From: Argyresthia goedartella
Lineage: Eukaryota; Arthropoda; Insecta; Lepidoptera; Argyresthiidae
Length of the DNA stretch: 64,000 nucleotides
Direction: 5' to 3'
NCBI GenBank assembly: GCA_949825045.1
Contig: OX463809.1
Span: 5,235,501-5,299,500, forward strand
The notes beneath the pieces were generated by a model that did not search any database, was not told the DNA's origin, and worked only from the letters and a program-made list of their open reading frames with translations. Each line of letters opens with the position of its first letter. The first letter of the stretch is position 1. Made by a program: the position numbers and the translations under genes. This document shows positions 22,201-37,200 of the stretch, in pieces.

Positions 22201-25200
22201 ATTTGAGCAGCCATTTGACTGTCAATCCAACTTCAAGTTGGCAGTTGTGCATCCGATCCTTGCAAAGTTAAGACACTGTTACACGACATGCCATTTTCCC
22301 GCGCGAACAAACAGGGGCTCAATTCTCTTATGGGAAAAGCAATAGCATATCCAATGCTCCGAAGGGTGCAAAATGCCGTATTTGGCAATCAGTCTTTAAA
22401 CAAAATAGGCGCCGCCGACACGTCGACAAGCAAAATACGGCATTTGCGCCCTTGGGAACAATCGCTATGCTATCGCCAAACGACACAGGGTATCCTAGTG
22501 TGGGGCCAGAAGCAATGTATGTGCTTAAATATAAACAAAAACATATATATACTTATATGTTTTTGTTTATATTTAAGTTTTCCATAACAGAACAGGCCCC
22601 CAGAAGTAAAGGTACACAAATGAAAGAAACTCCGGCTTGAGTGGGCACTGCCGCGTATTGCGCCAACACACACAAGCGCTGCGATCGGTGCCGCCGCCGG
22701 CCAGAGTGACGACACCGCCACAATATTACACCCAAATTACAGCTATTCAGTGAAAGAAGGTACCTGTAGACTGCTATATTGAGTTTATATGTTACTTAAA
22801 TGGATCACAGATGTGTTATAAATGTAGAAAGCGCTACAATTCGCGTTCCCTCCTCCCTAAATTAAGTGACCACCACAACTTAAATAAACTAGTGGACCTG
22901 TGGGCTGTAGACCTCGCTGACAGGGGGACTGTGAACCAATTTATAGTTAAGTATTTTAGATTCAATCAAAATCAAGTCGTAAAGTAGCCGCACCAATAAC
23001 TTTGTAAACTACATTTTGCGATTTAAAATACAATCTATTGACTTTTCAAGAAAATACTCATGGTCTGTATAGATCCTCTTTACTAATCCGCCTTCTACTT
23101 CGAGTAGTCCAAACCTGGTATGTTTTGAAAATATTTCTTGGATTTTTAGAGAACAGGCGGCCGAAAGCTAATAGTGTAGTATATTTTTAGAACCGGTTCA
23201 TGAAGCCCTTTAATTTGACACACCACACGATAGGATTCAGAAAAAAAATATATACAAAATTTTTATTTCGAGGAACAAGTGTGCCAAGTTTTGTGAGGAT
23301 CGCTTGAAAACTGTGGCACCGCTCGCTTCGCTCGCTCAATCAATAAATCTGTCGTTGAGTGAAACGAATCAGAAGATATCCTCGTTAGCAGTTTTATGTC
23401 ATCACGTTCTCGAGCTTTTGACATCACCAACATTTCGTCTTTCGTTTTTCTTTCCTTCGTCTTTTTGGACTTTCGAATTTACTTGTAAATATCCTTGGAT
23501 ATAAAATTACTGAGACCGGTGAAAATTTAACATTTGTCAACCTTCAATGCCAAAATGACACGAAGAAACTCGTTGTTCTTCTATAGGTCACGGCTGCAGG
23601 AGAGAGTCTTAATTCTCGGATATAACAGTTACAATAGATTAAAATCAGTTAAAGATTCGGCTTTTCTCGGATATCATGAAATGACACGAAATACATTACC
23701 GCGATTTCTTGATGAGGGAGAGGGATGAGGGATTCACGACAATTTCCGAGGTTGGCCGAATCGTTAACTGATTTTAATCGTATTGTACCGATTTAACTAA
23801 ATAAACACTTCAATGAATTAGGCAAAATTAAGGCATGATAATTGCGCTTATCGTGGCTTGCTTGGCCGCGAAAATAAGTTGTTATAAAATATAATTTACA
23901 ATGTGAAATTATTGCCGTTTCAGGGGTATCTGCACCACTTGTGATGCACATTTTACGGCAATAATCATTTATAACTATTTCGTGAATTGGCTTGATTGAT
24001 ATCTAAGTACTTAATAAGCAAATGAACCATGTTCGATTAAACTAAATACGAAATTTTATTTACTATGATTATACTTAGTTCAATAATGGTCATGATTTGT
24101 TTACAGCACAGTACATTATTATTTTAATGTTTTCCTCGTCGACCTCTGTGGTGCAGCGGTTGTGGCTCTGCCTACCACGCGAGAGGTCCCGGGTTCAATC
24201 CCCGGCTGGGGATACAGAAAAAAAACCCGAGGTCTTGGATGTTTATATGTGTATAACGTCGCTGTTATTTTTATGTTTCATAGAGCTTATGCGAGAGATG
24301 TCAAAAAAAAAAAAACGGCCAAGTGCGAGTGGGACTCGCGCAGGCGCTATTTTTAAAGTGATTAATATAACTCAATATTCTGTGAATATTTCAAGCGTCT
24401 GCCTGTTGCCGTTATCAATATCGAACAAAAACGAGCAAAACAATCACGTTTGTTGTGTGGGAGCCCTCTTAAATATTTATTTCATTCTGTTTTTTAGTAT
24501 GTGTTGTTATAGTGGCAACAGAAATACATCATCCGAGAAAATTCACATTCACAATTCACATCACACACTATTATCATGGTTCATGAGATACAGCCTGGTG
24601 ACAGACAGACGGACGGACGGAAGGACGGACGGAAAGCGGAGTCTTAGTAATATTGTTCCCGTTTTACCCTTTAGGTACGGAAACCTTACAAATGGAAGTC
24701 CTTAGGGTCTGTTACCTCTCTTCTGCAGTCAAGGAATGTGTATGTATGTGTGTATGTGTGGGATACTGACTGTCTGGCTGATCTGGCTCCTGCCGCTCGT
24801 TGATGGCGAGGCACAGCTCTGAGGAGCCGGTCCAGTAGTTGTTGCCCCAGTAGAACATCGACGAGTACCGGCCGCTGGCGTCGTCCACTGTAGGCAATAC
24901 ACAACAACACGTCAAAACTTCATAAATCACAACACCGAGTACGGCTATGGCCCTATAAGGGGCATCCATTAATTACGTGATGCGTTTTTGTCAATTTTCT
25001 GAGTGTGAGTTACCGACACCTCGGGGATTCGACATTGCGGGGAGCATATTTTATTATTTATCTACACACGTATCATAAACCCTCTTTACTGCGTACAAAA
25101 ACCGCACGCTACGATCAGCATAATGTTAAACTACTTGGTAAAAACTAATTTCTTATCTGAAAAATTACACATTATGACCATAATGTGTAGTTTTTCTACA

Positions 25201-28200
25201 TATTATGACATTCAAATTTCGAACGTCGACGCCCCACAGTGGTCTAGGATTCGGCCTCTATACTCATAGGAACTTTATTTTTTTGAATAATTATAAAAAA
25301 TATGTAATGTCCCCGGTATACCTCCCTATAAGTCATATTAAAATATGGAGTGGATTGGTTGCTCTACAAGTGAGAAAAATAATGTTGATTATTTTTTTGT
25401 ATGGGAGAAAACACTTAAAAGTACATTATTTCGGAACTCATTACAACTGATGAGCTGGTGCTCACATGATCTATTATACATGGCATGCTGAACATAATGT
25501 CATATAATTCATGCACTTTTCGGTGCAGCTTTGGAAGTAGTTGACTTTTGAAATTTTGAATTCTTAGTATCAGCTTTATCATTATAATCTTTGACATAAT
25601 GAGATACCAGCCGATCTCTTTGAGAGTGAAAATACCATAAAAATAATAGAAATGCAAATAATAACAAAGACAAAGTTTATAAATTATTTTATTTTATTCT
25701 TTTGATACGGCAATTACAATATGGTTCATATAATAATTAATAATAGCTTGTTAAAAAAGTAAAAAAAATTAAGGCAAAATACATCCGTAACAATAAAACT
25801 GTCACTAGTCAACAGTCTGCTAATGATCTTTATTAACAATAATAGAGGTAATTTAAATATGTATAGATATACCAAATATTTGGGTAATCTCATAGAATTA
25901 GAAACTATGTAAAAATCACAAATATTTAGGTAATCTGTTAATTTAATGACATGATTCGTAATACCTATACAACATACTGCAACAAAAACACAAATATTAC
26001 TACGATATAATAAAAGACGTCAAGGACATAATGAAAAAGTGACTCTTAGCTTAGTCATCATCACAGTCCTTTTTATCAACAAATTCTTTGTTTTCTTTAT
26101 CTATCACTGAATCGTCATTAATAAGGAGAAGTTTCATATCATCAGTCACGATCGTTTTTTTACCTTTTCTTAAATTAGGAGAAGTTTCATATCATCAGTC
26201 ACGATCGTTTTTTTACCTTTTCTTAAATTAGGAGAAGTTTCATATCATCAGTCACGATCGTTTTTTTACCTTTTCTTAACACAGGTCTTATGTTAGACAG
26301 GTAGGGATCTGACGATTCAAGAAGACTATAAAATATGTCTTCGTTTGTCGCTTCCCGACAAAATTTGCACGAATGATGTTCCCGGATATTTCCATATTTT
26401 TTTTTTTAGCTTCCGATGCCTCTTCTGATAATTTTCCAATGGGAATAACATTAAAGTGTTTGATAATTTCAGCACCATGCAGTAAAAGTTTGTGGACACT
26501 CGAAGGCATGTTATACTAGCCATAGAGCTCTCTATACATCTCATTATGTTGAACATAAACAAATACGCTCATACTAAATATTCAAATTTTCAAAAGTTAA
26601 CTACATCCAAGCTGCACCGAAAAGTGCATGAATTAGATGACGTTATGTTCAGCATGCAATGTACAATAGATCATGTGAGCACCAGCCCATCAGTTGTAAT
26701 CAGTTCCTAAATAATGTACTTTAAGTGTTTTCTCCCATACAAAAAAATAATTCTAAAATAACTCGATTTGTAAGCAATTAGTGATTTCCTGGGCGGCGCC
26801 CGACTGCTTGCCGCCCCTAGTTTGTCTGTGAAGTTGGTACTGACATTCAAATTTCGAACGCCGACGCCCGCCTGCGTGAAGTTGGTACTAGAACAAGCTA
26901 AACAACTGCAGAGCCACAATGCCGGTCAAACATGCGGTTCCTGAACACATCAAAGAGAGCTTATGATATGTGTGTAGATAAACCAGTGTATGTAACTGTA
27001 CATAATTAGGCATTAAAACTCTCGAGTGATATCACTCTCGAGTATTAATGCCCTCCATCATGTAGCAGTCACATAAACTACTATTATAGTTTTTCTACGA
27101 TAATGTGCAAAATCGAAGCTTCTGCCAGTCTCCTGACTTACTGTCCGCGACACAGTTGAGGGTGTGTGCTTACTGAATACCTACAAGAATTATTGCGCAT
27201 GTGTGAACACTGCATGAGTGAGGCCAGCTTCCTTGCCCCATTTTACTTCAATACAACTTGAAACGTTTTGAAGTTAGTGGGTAAGTATACCTCGGCAACA
27301 AAAATGCTAGGAAAAATATAATAAACAAGTAACATATTGGCGCACTACTGCGAGTTATTATAGACAAACCAGAGGTTCCCGCGATACAGGCGGTGCCTAG
27401 TGCGGGAGCCACAAGCTAATCATTTTTGATTCCCGTGCCCAAATAGAACATCTCTTCAACTCTAAAGCTTTTCACAATATGTTTTACTGTATTCATGTAC
27501 TTTTAGGTGAAATAGATGATTTTTATTTGTTTTATTTTTGAACCAAATAATTCTTTAAAAAAAAAACACGCATTAGTCAGCAAATATTGCCAACATGTAT
27601 TTCCTGGCATTTCCTGCCAAGGTATATTTTAGGTGGTGATTCGAAAATTGAAAGGTGGCTGGTGCTGCACGCGGTGGTACCTATAGTATTGAAAGGTGGC
27701 TGGTGCTGCACGCGGTGGTACCTATAGTATTGAAAGGTGGCTGGTGCTGCACGCGGTGGTACCTATAGTATTGAAAGGTGGCTGGTGCTGCACGCGGTGG
27801 TACCTATAGTATTGAAAGGTGGCTGGTGCTGCACGCGGTGGTACCTATAGTATTGAAAGGTGGCTGGTGCTGCACGCGGTGGTACCTATAGTATTGAAAG
27901 GTGGCTGGTGCTGCACGCGGTGGTACCTATAGTATTTTAGTTTTTGACTTGAATTGAAATATTTCTGTTAGTCTATGAAGTGTAATTAAATATGAGCTCC
28001 GTGGTCTAATGGGTTTCACGCTTTCTTCTCACACAGGAGATGCAGGTTCGATTCCTGACCATGTACCAATGAGATAATTATAATTAATTTATTTTAAGTA
28101 AGTACTTATGCGGACGTTCTGACGGTGATGGAAAACATCGTGAGGAAACCTTCATTACTCCATAGCTGCAGCGATGGGCTAGCCCGCTGTCACGCAAAAT

Positions 28201-31200
28201 GGAGTATTGAATAACTGGCTCAAAGTGGGCATAACTGTGCTACCCCTTATGGGAAAAGGCGTGACGCGATGTTATTTGGTTAATTAAATAATTAACAAAG
28301 TAGGAAGAAGAAATCACCAGGATTTCGTTTTTCTAGTGGTTCGACGATCAGAGGGCAATTATAAAAGTCGTACCTTACAAGGTAGAGGGACGGCACAGGC
28401 TTGCCAAATAGAATAATATTTTCTTTCCTTCAAAAAATAATTTTGACAAGAGTCACTATTTTTGACAGGTATCACTATTTCTGACAGGTATCACTATTTT
28501 GTCAGGTGACATATTTTTTAAACTGTCACACATTTAACTGGTTTCACTTATTTCGACAGCTGTCACTTATTTGGACAGGTGTCACTATTTTGGATATTTC
28601 TAGTTTAATTGACCTTTTTGACCTGTATGAAACATAATTCTTTAATACGATGATAATTTACCATATCACAGAATTAAGTTTCATTCTTTTTCTTCTTTAT
28701 TATTATATATATGGGGGTCCCCACTGCAATGTGCTATCAATGGTTAAATATTACAAGAAACTTCTTATCATTTACTAATTCTATCGCGTTGTTGTCTAAC
28801 ACTAAACTGGTCTCAAATTTCTTGACATTTGGAAGTAAGAATTTGATACACTTGGTTTTACAAGCGTTTAACAATTAATTATTAACTGTAAACCAATTCA
28901 AGGCAATAATTAACATCATTAAAAACCCTTTTGTCTTTCAATGTTGAAAACCAGTGAAGTATCATCAGCAAGAAACACGATGAAGACAATTTATCGACCA
29001 CGTAAGGCAGATCGTTAATATATACTCTCCCACCCTCCTTCGGTGCAAACTGCCAGTCCTTCTATATGGGTGATGGGGCTACCCCGGCAATGCAGCACCT
29101 CAGACATGCTTGCGGAGGCAAGGATAGACGGATTCCACGCAATCACAAGGAAACACTGCGACTCGTTAGGGGTGGGCATAACTGCTAATTTTAAATAATT
29201 TATACAGTTGCTATGCTATTTTATTAACGCTGCTAAAATAAATGTCTATTCTGCTATTTGCTATATTGCTAGACTTACTTTATTGCTAGGTAACGAAAAT
29301 TATATTCGCACTTGCCGTTGTAGCTTTTTCGTGCACTAATTCACGCATATCCTATATACTAATTTACGCTAAACATATTATACACTAATCTCTAGCTAGA
29401 ATAATCCATATCTAAATCTTTTACAACTCTTTTATTTATCGATGGAATTCAATCGCATGCTGCGCAAAATACGTAATTACGCAAAGGGAATCAGCGATGC
29501 ACTAAATCCAATAAAACAAACACCTGTTATGTGTTTATTTTATTGGTTCTAGCTAAAAGAGTTGTCAGGTGTTGTACAACACCTGAAGACTGCGAACTGC
29601 GAAGCGGCAACGTAAAGCGAAGCAAGCGCATTACAGCATTTTAGCATCTAACAGTTTCTTTAATTTGTCAAAAGCAGTGCTATTCATTATTTTTAATAGC
29701 AACTTAAACGCTTTGGTTATAACGACCACCTCTGCTCTTTAAAAGCCCGCATCTGTGACAGTGCCAACTCCATCCTGAGTACCTCTGCTGACAGTTGGGA
29801 TTCGCCGCTGCTGAGGCACTGGGAACGAATGCACAAGAGTGAACTTCCCAGCTAGACTAACACAAGTTAGCAGCGTAGGCCCCCACAGTCTTATATGATT
29901 AATGTTCCCCGCAAGTCTTTAAGCCTAGGCCGTGGCGACTACAACATATATATTTTTTATTATCGTTACATTAATTTAATAAATATCTGCTAGTAATTTC
30001 TAACCCGGAAAGTCACTTTGTCACGGTTAAAGAGGTCTAGAAGCTTGCGAAACAATGCTAAAAATATGAAAATAATTTTAAATATAAAAGTTGTACCTAC
30101 TTATGCATAGAATAAAAAGAAGTTAACTTACGTAGAGCAGTCATTCCCGAGGTAATTGATCGTTTTAAATTTATTTATTTAAACATTTACATACAGGCAC
30201 ATACATTGCTACTTGCCCCACACTAGGATACCCTGTTTCATGGGAACCAGAAACAGCGACGTCACAAACATCCAAGATCTAGAGGTTACTTTTTTACCCC
30301 CAGCCGGGGTTCTACCTACGCTGAACCTCCCTGTATCTAATGCGTACCTAATACTTACCTGCATGTATGTAGGTATATGTATTATGTAGGTATCGAATAT
30401 AATAAACGTTTTCAATTGAAAATAAATTATCCTTACATATGTAATTGAATTACACAAGTTCCATTAATAAAAGTGGAAAACGGGTATCGAAATCTGCACT
30501 GTGATAGGCTCGACCGCCCGGTTTCTGAAAGGAAAATTAGTTGTGACAACTTGTTAAACTCTTGTTTTTTTAATTTTTTCAGCCAATCACATGCTGGTAT
30601 TTTGAATTAATGATCGATTAATCGCTTGTTACATTTGACATCTCTTTCGGAAACTGGGGGGACTTGGTCTCAGAGATTATCCAAATGCAACTGTAAGTAT
30701 AAGTTCTTCAGACCTAGACAAAAACGGTTTGATAAAAACTATATTTGATGTCTTATGCATGTCACCGTAGGATAGTCAAAACCGTTAGTTTATAAACTAA
30801 CGCGTTACTTGATCAACTATCGACAGATAGTAAACAAGACCGACGGGATTTAGAATTTACGTTTCTTTTGTTCTTACAAGTCAACCTAACACGCAGACTA
30901 TTCGGAGGATTCGCTGCGCTCGCCCCCTCTAGTCTTCACCTAAGCTACCGCAGTGTTTGCTGGTATTTCGTTTGCAATTCAAGTTTAAACCAGTTTACTA
31001 TTTAACGGTGATATAGTAATCAGTACGCTACTTGTTTACTATATGTCGATAGTTGACCAAGTAACGCGAAAAAAAAAACGTTGGTTTGTCAACTAACCGT
31101 TTTGACTATCTTACAATGACATGTACACAACACAAATGAACCTAGATTATGAAGACGATAATGGTGAACGGTTGTAGAGTTACTTTGGAAGTTTTATGGT

Positions 31201-34200
31201 TATAAATCATAAAGATCTTCCATTCCTTTATTTTTCATAAATTATATATATACATGACTTGACGTGTGACACGTGTTGATGTGCTTTGAGTTTTTACTAT
31301 CGCTAACGTTTACTCACATTTATTAAGCGGATGTCGATCTTTGACTTGACAGGTTGACAGCAAGATACATTAGATGCTTTCCCGCGCAGCCATGATGCCA
31401 TGATGACCATGCACACACAAGTGAAGTGTTGCGGACCCCACAGTTTCCTAATGTAGGCCAATGATAAGACCTAGATAGATATACCAAGTGGTGGTTTTGC
31501 AATTCGGCAGTACTCGAATGTGAATGACTGTCAGTAGGTATACAATGCAACAGCTTTGTATTCTCCTCGTACACTGAATTCGTTAATTCTAGGTCATCGA
31601 TACGAGAGGCTATTGTTAGCTTTGTAAGTACATAATATATTATGTTATGTTATGTTATGACAGCCACCAGTCATTCAATGCGAAATAGGATACGGCATGC
31701 TACCATTGCGTTATGGACAAGTTAACAAGAGCAGTTTACGGTCAATCTTGAGATTCTGCGTATTCGATTGATTTCTCTCGAACTTTTTAATTATTGTATA
31801 TTTGCTAAATGAATTTCACTATTAGTTATGATATGACTAAATATTAATTTCAGATTGTGATGATTCAGCAGATTCAACTTTTGTTGGCAGGGGAATCAAA
31901 AGGGGTTGGAGAATTTGATGAAGTGACTTAAATATTTATAAATTGGTTTATATGAATTATACCATAAAATGTTCCAACGATGGAAGGTGGTGGATTCGAA
32001 TAGTGGACCACTTTGTACTTTGTCGTACACTGGCGAGGCAAGAAAGTTGGTTCCACCACAGTTATTTTTTGTAATATTGAAATGAAAAATATTGCTTATT
32101 ATGTACGCAATAAGGAAATGTCAAAAGACCATTAATAGAGTGGACAAAATATAGTTAGATAGTTGTTTAGAAATAATGTTACAGACTCTTTTTTATCATT
32201 CATAGTCTAGTTTGAGGTTGTGTCACGCTTTGTGTATAAATGATAAATGATGAAACTTCACTTGCTCCATGAAAAAAATACTTGTATTTCCTAAGATGTA
32301 CTTAATATATATATATATATATTGCTATTTGTTTCCCTATATAAATAAATAAATAATAGACAACCCAGCATACCACAATACCATTAAAAAAAAGCGCTCA
32401 AATTATTAACAATAACTATGATCCTAGGTTTATTTTATTTATTTATATATTATAACTAGGTTTATGACATATGGTATATAAAATAATAAAAAGTGAAAAA
32501 GAGTACATCGAGTATTCGATAGATAAAATACCAAAATTGTAAGTGAATGTGTGACCAAAATTTTCGCTACATAGATAAATATTACAAAAGTGTAATTTTG
32601 AAGTGACCCTTTTTTATTCTTAAGTGTGACAGTGACCCATATATCTTCAGCTGAGGAGTGCCACTCCGAGCGCTCTTCTGCAGTAAGCCTGCGTTTTATG
32701 GCTAAGAGTACCCCCCACCATAATTTTCGCGCGGAGCTGTATAATTTATATCTCTTCGCCAAATAACATATCTATCATCGAATAGTTCGCAGTCATTGAG
32801 AACACTAAGCAACCATGTTTCCGTGAGATAACATCATAGGATTTTTATTTATTTTTATTTATACGGCCTTAAGAGGACACAGAAAAACAAAACAGATTAA
32901 CATGGTCTAAATGAATAAAACAATGCTAATTATAGGTCCCCGCAAATATAAATTGAAAAACAAATATTGCCGTACAGGCACTTAAAGAAACCATTTTTTT
33001 TTTGTAAAATAGCCAACAATGAACATAAGTTGTAACTCTTGTAAGTTAAAAATAAGTGATTATTAATACATAAGGTTTAAATGTGAAAGCAAAATCAAAT
33101 AAAACTTAGAAAACATATTAGTTAAGGGGGCGCGTACGGGAGGAGTAGTAGTAGTACATATGAGCTATTGGCAAAGTGTTCACAAGCGAACAGTCGTTTG
33201 ACAGAGGGAACACTAGTGCACAACAGGTCTATATTCAAGTGGGCAGGCAGACGATTGAGACTGTCGCAAGCACGTATAAGAAACGAATTATATCTATAGT
33301 TGGTACGTGTACGTTGAACGTGAATAGTAGGATGCTGTCTATATTGTAGTGTACCCGAACGGAGGCCAATACATGATCTAGTGTTCCATTGGATATGTTC
33401 ATTATGTAGCATATGTAATTTATTCTTCGCCTGGTCTCTAGAGGTAGGATGTGGTATATTAAACAATGCTGTTCGTGTTTGCTTACTCTTGAATTCAAGA
33501 TAACGTAGGTTTTTTTTTCTTTATAGCCTCAATACGAGAGATATGGACATCATACCTGGGGTTCCATACTTGCGATGCATACTCGAGGTGGCTCCTTACG
33601 AATGCACAGAATAAAATCTTGATCTTAAGCTGTAGATTTATTTTAAAATATTAAAGTTGTTAGCCGCCATTGTTAAAAAATAGTGACAAACAACTCAAAC
33701 AAACCCGGATATAATAATAATAGCCGATATCACAATGAGAACACGGCCAATAACAAGTAAAAAACAATATACCAACTCACCTAACTCATTAAGAAGTGCA
33801 TTAATAGAACAAATACGATTGTATAATATGTTCACAGCGGATAATAATTTTATTATTTTATATACCAAAATACGAAAATATATTTAGAATTTACATGTAA
33901 AGTATAAGGAAAATAAAAATGCATTAAAGTGAAAGGAATGTCAGACTCCGCAAGGCAAACTAAGCGCACGTGCACAAAATCAGTGCAAGCTTTAATGGGC
34001 TTCAGAGGACCGCAAATGCAACCGTCTCCGCGCGCTAATCGTATTAGCTGGTGCAAACTTACGTGCGTTAACTCGTGGACTATTCCGATGGCGCTCGAGC
34101 AGCGATAAGGTAAACAAAACAATACATTCTGGCTCTCCTTGCGGTTCCCAAACAAACAAACACTGCACGTTATGACCAGCATAATGATATACTACTTAGT

Positions 34201-37200
34201 AAAACTAATTTCTTATCTAAATATTGATACAATATGACTATAATGTATTCAAATTTCGAACGCCGCCGCCCGCCCGCGTGCCGCCCCTAGTTTGTCTGTG
34301 AAGTTGGTACTACTGAACAAGCTAAACTAGTGCAGAGCAACCAACAATACCACAATGCTGGTGAAACATGCGGTCCCTGAACACATCCAAGAGAGCTTAT
34401 GATATGTGTGTAGATAATCTAGTGTATGTAACTCTACATAATTGAATTAAATTCTCGCGCGATACTATTACTCGTTTCATAAACCCACACTCGAGTTTTA
34501 ATGACACCTTCTTTATGTATCAGTCATAAAAATAATATTTGTGAGATCGTTTTCGCACTTTATAAAATTTCTCCTACGGGTTGCTTCTACAAGTCCTTCC
34601 TAAGAATAATGACTATTAATTAAAATTGAACATTAACAACGGTGGTAACATTAATAATATATTTTAATCTTATATAAATTTTACCTACTCTCAGTATTCT
34701 CCTAAAAACAGGGATTCAAAAAAGGGGTCTGTTTCTTTGCCATTAAGTGTAGGAGTTAGTAAGAGCGAGATAGCACGAAATTCTGTTGTTGTTATATTTT
34801 AAAATTAAACTTAAACCAATAAGGTTTATATTTACTAGACGACCTCTGTGGCGCAGCGGTTGTGGCTCTGCCTACCATGCGAGAGGTCCCGGGTTCGATC
34901 CCCGGCTGGGGGTAAAAACAAAACCAGGTCTTGGATGTTTATATGTGTGTGACGTCGCTGTTTCTGGTTCCCACGACACAGGGTATCCTAGTGTGTGGCC
35001 AGAAGCAATGTATGTGCCTGTATGTAAATGTTTATGTTATGTTATTTCAATGCTTATCACGTTCGTTTCTTGTCAGCATCAGGTTGCACTATTCCGCGTG
35101 AACGAATATAACCGACGCGACTTATAAAATTGGTTTTATTGTACCGGGATTCGAACCCGCATCTCCTGTTTGAAATACGTGCGTGTGACCACTACACCAC
35201 GGACGTATATGTTTCTCTAACTACGAGCAGGCAATGTGCCACGGACGCCGCATTCTGTTGAGTAAATTGTAGTAACTCGTCACGTCCGCAGAAGGACCAG
35301 TAAGAGTATCAAGTTAATTGATGTTTGCTGAACAATTCATTTGCAATGAAAACAAATGTGTTTCCTAATAATACTTGCTAGTCTACGAAGTGTGTTGTTT
35401 CCATTTATTTAATTTTGGCTTATGTTTAAACGATCACCAAAAACGCACCTATTTTACTACCAATAAATTCCACCAAATTTATTTTTATGTTTTATTTACT
35501 TAAGTTTATGTTTTAAGTATTTTTTGTTGTTCTTACATGTTCAACCTAACACGAAGGATAAAGGGGGCTTCGCTCGCTCACCCCTTTTACCCTTCACCTA
35601 AGCAACCGCAGTGTTTTGCCCTGATATTTTCTGCAACTTTTGGCGATCATCACCCATTTTGGGTAGGAAAAAAATATTTTGGTGATCATTATATTTGTTG
35701 ACTTTAATTTTCATGATAGTACAGTGAACACAAATCAAAGGCACTACGTAGGATTATAAATGAGTACTACCCGCTAACACACATGCAGCCTACGCATTAT
35801 TCCGAACTTTAAAAACGTAGAAAATTTCAACAAGCTGTGACCGTATTTAAATATGTTTTAAAAATAATCATCGTGTTGTAACTTTAATAACAAGCGACCC
35901 CATAAACCTATCAACTCCAATGATGGAGTCGCGACCTTCCCCCCTCCCCGCTTCCGTGCCGATCGCACCTTGAACCGGCGCGGCGGCAGCTCGCCAGTTG
36001 CGCAAGCGCACAAGGGACGTACTTTCTCCGCAGGCTCCAAGGCGTGCGCCGTGATGCTAATGCGTCATATCAATAACAATGAACGGGCGAAAGTGAACAT
36101 TTTGTGACGTTGCACCTGAGCGGTGATTTATGACTTAGAAAACCATGAAGTCATTGTAAAACGTAACGAGGTGCATTATGACAACTCGAGCAGTTTGGGC
36201 TTGCCCCCTATCCACCTATTATACAGAAGTACGTGTTAACAGTAGTAATTTTTATTGAGAACAATTTAAATGACCACTAAAATAATATTTTCCTACCCAA
36301 AATGGGTAACTTATCACAAAAGTTGCAGAAAATATCAGGGCAAAATACAGCGGTAGCTTAGGTGAAGGTAGCTTAGGTAGCTCGGGTGAGCGAAGCTAAG
36401 CCCTCTTTATACTTCGTGTTAGGTTAAACATGTAAGAACAACAAAAATACTTAAAACATAAAGTTAAGTATACCTCGCGCCTCGAATTAAGAGCGCTGGG
36501 CGACGTTGGGGTGAATTACTGGTATTGAAAAGTGACTACTTCGCATTCAAGGCCGCCGCTATAACTCGTGGCACATACACAAAACATAAAAAGAAATTTA
36601 GTGATAATTTATCCAAACACAATTTGGTGATCGTTTACTAATTCTGGCGGTCGTTTCGAATTTATTGGTAGTAAAATGTGCATTTTTGGTGATCGTTTAA
36701 ACATAAACCATTTTTATACAGGTGACTGCCATCAAATCACGACATCCGAGGAACTCATGTCCGGGATTTTGATGAAACACCGATTTCACCAAGAGGCAGA
36801 AGGACACAGTTGACTGTAAATAGGGAGATGTTATCTATATTTCTACTAACCATCATTCAGAGAAGATGCAAGTGGAGGAACACTTGTTATCAACAAGTAG
36901 AGAAATGCAGTTGTTACAGCGGAGCCTGGTGGACGGCCGGCCCCGTGATAAATTAGCTAGCTTCTTGAACAGCTAATTGAACAGCACGAGCACACACTAC
37001 TTAATAGAGCAATTACATAAAATATCTGGAAAATATGAATATACCTTAGCCATACTCAAACAACTACATAGCAGTGGATGGATTCATTCGTGGAGGCATT
37101 CGAGTTAATTGGATCCAATAATTTTGAACTATTGTAAACTACAAACATTCTCAATTTTGATACAAGTTTGACAGGTTTCTAGGAATGTGGGTCAGTAAGT

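Larger units (their letters stand above)
25389..26752. mobile_element. DNA element with about 185-bp terminal inverted repeats
   Basis: Bases 25389-25574 recur inverted at 26567-26752 with roughly 85-90% identity. Examples are TTTTTTTGTATGGGAGAAAA, GGTGCTCACATGATCTATT and CATGCACTTTTCGGTGCAGC. The interior of about 1 kb carries the decayed end of a protein on the minus strand. The long repeats and internal coding scrap argue for a deleted autonomous element. Confidence 0.8.
25063..27099 (+). mobile_element. Hairpin-tailed repeat, copy 1, interrupted
   Basis: The left part (25063-25226) begins TCTACACACGTATCATAAAC and reaches ATTCAAATTTCGAACG. The right part (about 26790-27099) continues through GTCTGTGAAGTTGGTACT and GAGAGCTTATGATATGTGTG to a tail hairpin (CTCTCGAGT words, GTATTAATGCCCTCC) and GCAGTCACATAAACTACTAT. 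A piece of the middle is duplicated. The element at 25389-26752 lies between the parts. Other copies are at 34158 and 40118. A 5' TC, a preceding A and a hairpin near the 3' end resemble a non-autonomous Helitron, but no clear CTRR end was found. Confidence 0.65.

Noticed and set aside
32439..32762. 107-codon minus-strand frame
   Set aside because: Not recognised as any family. The second half is low-complexity hydrophobic, so I did not call a gene.
33853..34182. 109-codon minus-strand frame
   Set aside because: Overlaps a hairpin-tailed repeat copy and has no motif or exon boundary.
35141..35212. Possible tRNA gene
   Set aside because: A and B boxes are present, but the acceptor stem does not pair and the sequence matches a SINE head.
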